From NCBI RefSeq assembly GCF_014898815.1, contig NW_026515546.1:4473001-4537000 (forward strand): a DNA stretch of 64,000 bases, in the 5' to 3' direction. The notes below the pieces were generated by a model. It worked only from the letters and a program-made list of their open reading frames with translations, was not told the origin of the DNA and did no database searches. The position numbers and the translations under genes are program-made. The stretch comes from Panonychus citri. Its lineage: Eukaryota; Arthropoda; Arachnida; Trombidiformes; Tetranychidae. Shown in pieces: positions 63,279 to 64,000 of the stretch; position 1 is the first letter of the stretch, and each line of letters begins with the position of its first letter.

Positions 63279-64000
63279 GTTCATATGGATCTCCAATTAA
63301 TTCAAATACAATTAACAAGAATGAACTATCACTTCAAATTGAATCAATTGTAAACAATTATCATGTAACAATTAACTCGCAAATTGTTGACCTCAATCAA
63401 CGTTACTCAAATTCATTGAACAATTTAGTGTCTTCAGTGAATTTAATTAGACATCAAATTAACTTACAAGTTAATCAAATGAACAATAATATCACAATGA
63501 TTCAGAATTCTGGTCATCAAGATTTGAACAATTTGAGACAAAAATTGAACCTAATTGTCAACAATTTAAAGTCCAATCTAAATGAGCAAGTTAATTACTG
63601 TAAAAACAATAATCAGGTTGATCATAATCAACTAAATCTTGATCGTGATTTGTTAAATGGTAAAATTGATTCAATGATTAACCAAATTAACCAACGGATT
63701 GATGATAAACAAAATCAATGGTTGACAACAATTAACACAATAAGAGACAATTTAAATCACAATTTAGATGAAATAAACAAGATAATTAACTCACATTCTG
63801 ATCAGTTGATTGAAACATTGAACAATTGGAGATCTGATGATTTAATTAAAACTAATCAACTAATTGAAAAATTAAATGATAAAGCAAACCATTTACGGAA
63901 CCAATTGTGGAGTCAATTATCAATTGATCAAGTAATTAAATCATTAACTGATTTAATTGATTGGAAAAGTTCAACACTAGAAACAAATGAAAATCAAATT
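63279..64000 (+). CDS. Secreted coiled-coil protein, second exon (cut by window end)
   Basis: Acceptor TTTTGATCAG; the first two bases complete a Gly codon. The frame stays open for 722 bases to the window edge, giving about 258 visible residues with exon 1. After SPINSNTINKNELSLQIE the chain is almost entirely heptad-like, with Leu/Ile/Val at a/d positions and very many Asn and Gln, for example LNNLRQKLNLIVNNL. There is one Cys in the visible part (VNYCKNN). The fold suggests an extracellular oligomerising rod; a fibrinogen-like or lectin head could follow outside the window, as in ficolin/angiopoietin-type proteins, but nothing shows this. Family not recognised. Asn and Ile codons give the exon the same AATTAAC-type texture as the intergenic DNA. 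Confidence 0.7.

Noticed and set aside
1..64000. TCATC/GATGA arrays as possible CRISPR-like arrays
   Set aside because: Simple microsatellites without unique spacers, in a eukaryotic genome with introns.

Overview
The window is AT-rich eukaryotic nuclear DNA. It has long introns with GT-AG splice sites, very many short microsatellites ((GA)n/(CT)n and (ATG)n/(TCATC)n) and long stretches built from TTAATTG/CAATTAAC-like words. The recognisable genes (EVA-1-type lectin receptor, lachesin/DIP-type immunoglobulin exon, SLC17 transporter, a divergent intronless DEG/ENaC channel subunit) point to an animal, most likely an arthropod. A mite is my best guess, from the divergent single-exon DEG/ENaC gene and general composition, but the species is not determined by what I can see.

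Layout. At 865-980 on the minus strand is one immunoglobulin-domain exon of a gene running off the left edge; a phase-compatible candidate upstream exon lies at 19199-19260. From 5498 to 10710 there is a large imperfect palindrome (arms about 1.2 kb, spacer about 230 bp). Its right arm is interrupted by a complete LTR retrotransposon (7205-9764) with indistinguishable 316-bp LTRs, a 4-bp target duplication, an arginine-tRNA-type primer site, a gag-like frame, no pol, and a separate 129-codon ORF placed behind a splice acceptor. Exons of an eva-1 homologue follow on the plus strand: two exons making one SUEL lectin domain (10915-11116, 23287-23393) and a large last exon (25863-28276) with a Ser-rich stalk, one transmembrane segment and a His/Gln-rich cytoplasmic tail. 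The 12-kb intron between the lectin exons holds a 560-bp pure-purine minisatellite.

From 28277 to 53711 no gene can be firmly named. The stretch is a microsatellite-rich desert with a few weak exon-like islands. An SLC17 (sialin / phosphate-cotransporter type) gene lies at 53712-56566 in five exons, a single-exon DEG/ENaC channel subunit at 58627-60076, and the first two exons of a secreted coiled-coil protein at 63130-64000, running off the right edge.

Genes here do not form an operon or a common pathway. EVA-1 and the Ig protein are both of kinds that act at the neuronal surface. Their exons appear to be interleaved on opposite strands if the 19199-19260 exon is right.

A quality point affects all users: four reading-frame breaks (gag, two in SLC17, one in DEG/ENaC) each look like a single base gained or lost in a short homopolymer. 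This is what residual long-read assembly error looks like, so these genes should not be called pseudogenes without read-level checking.
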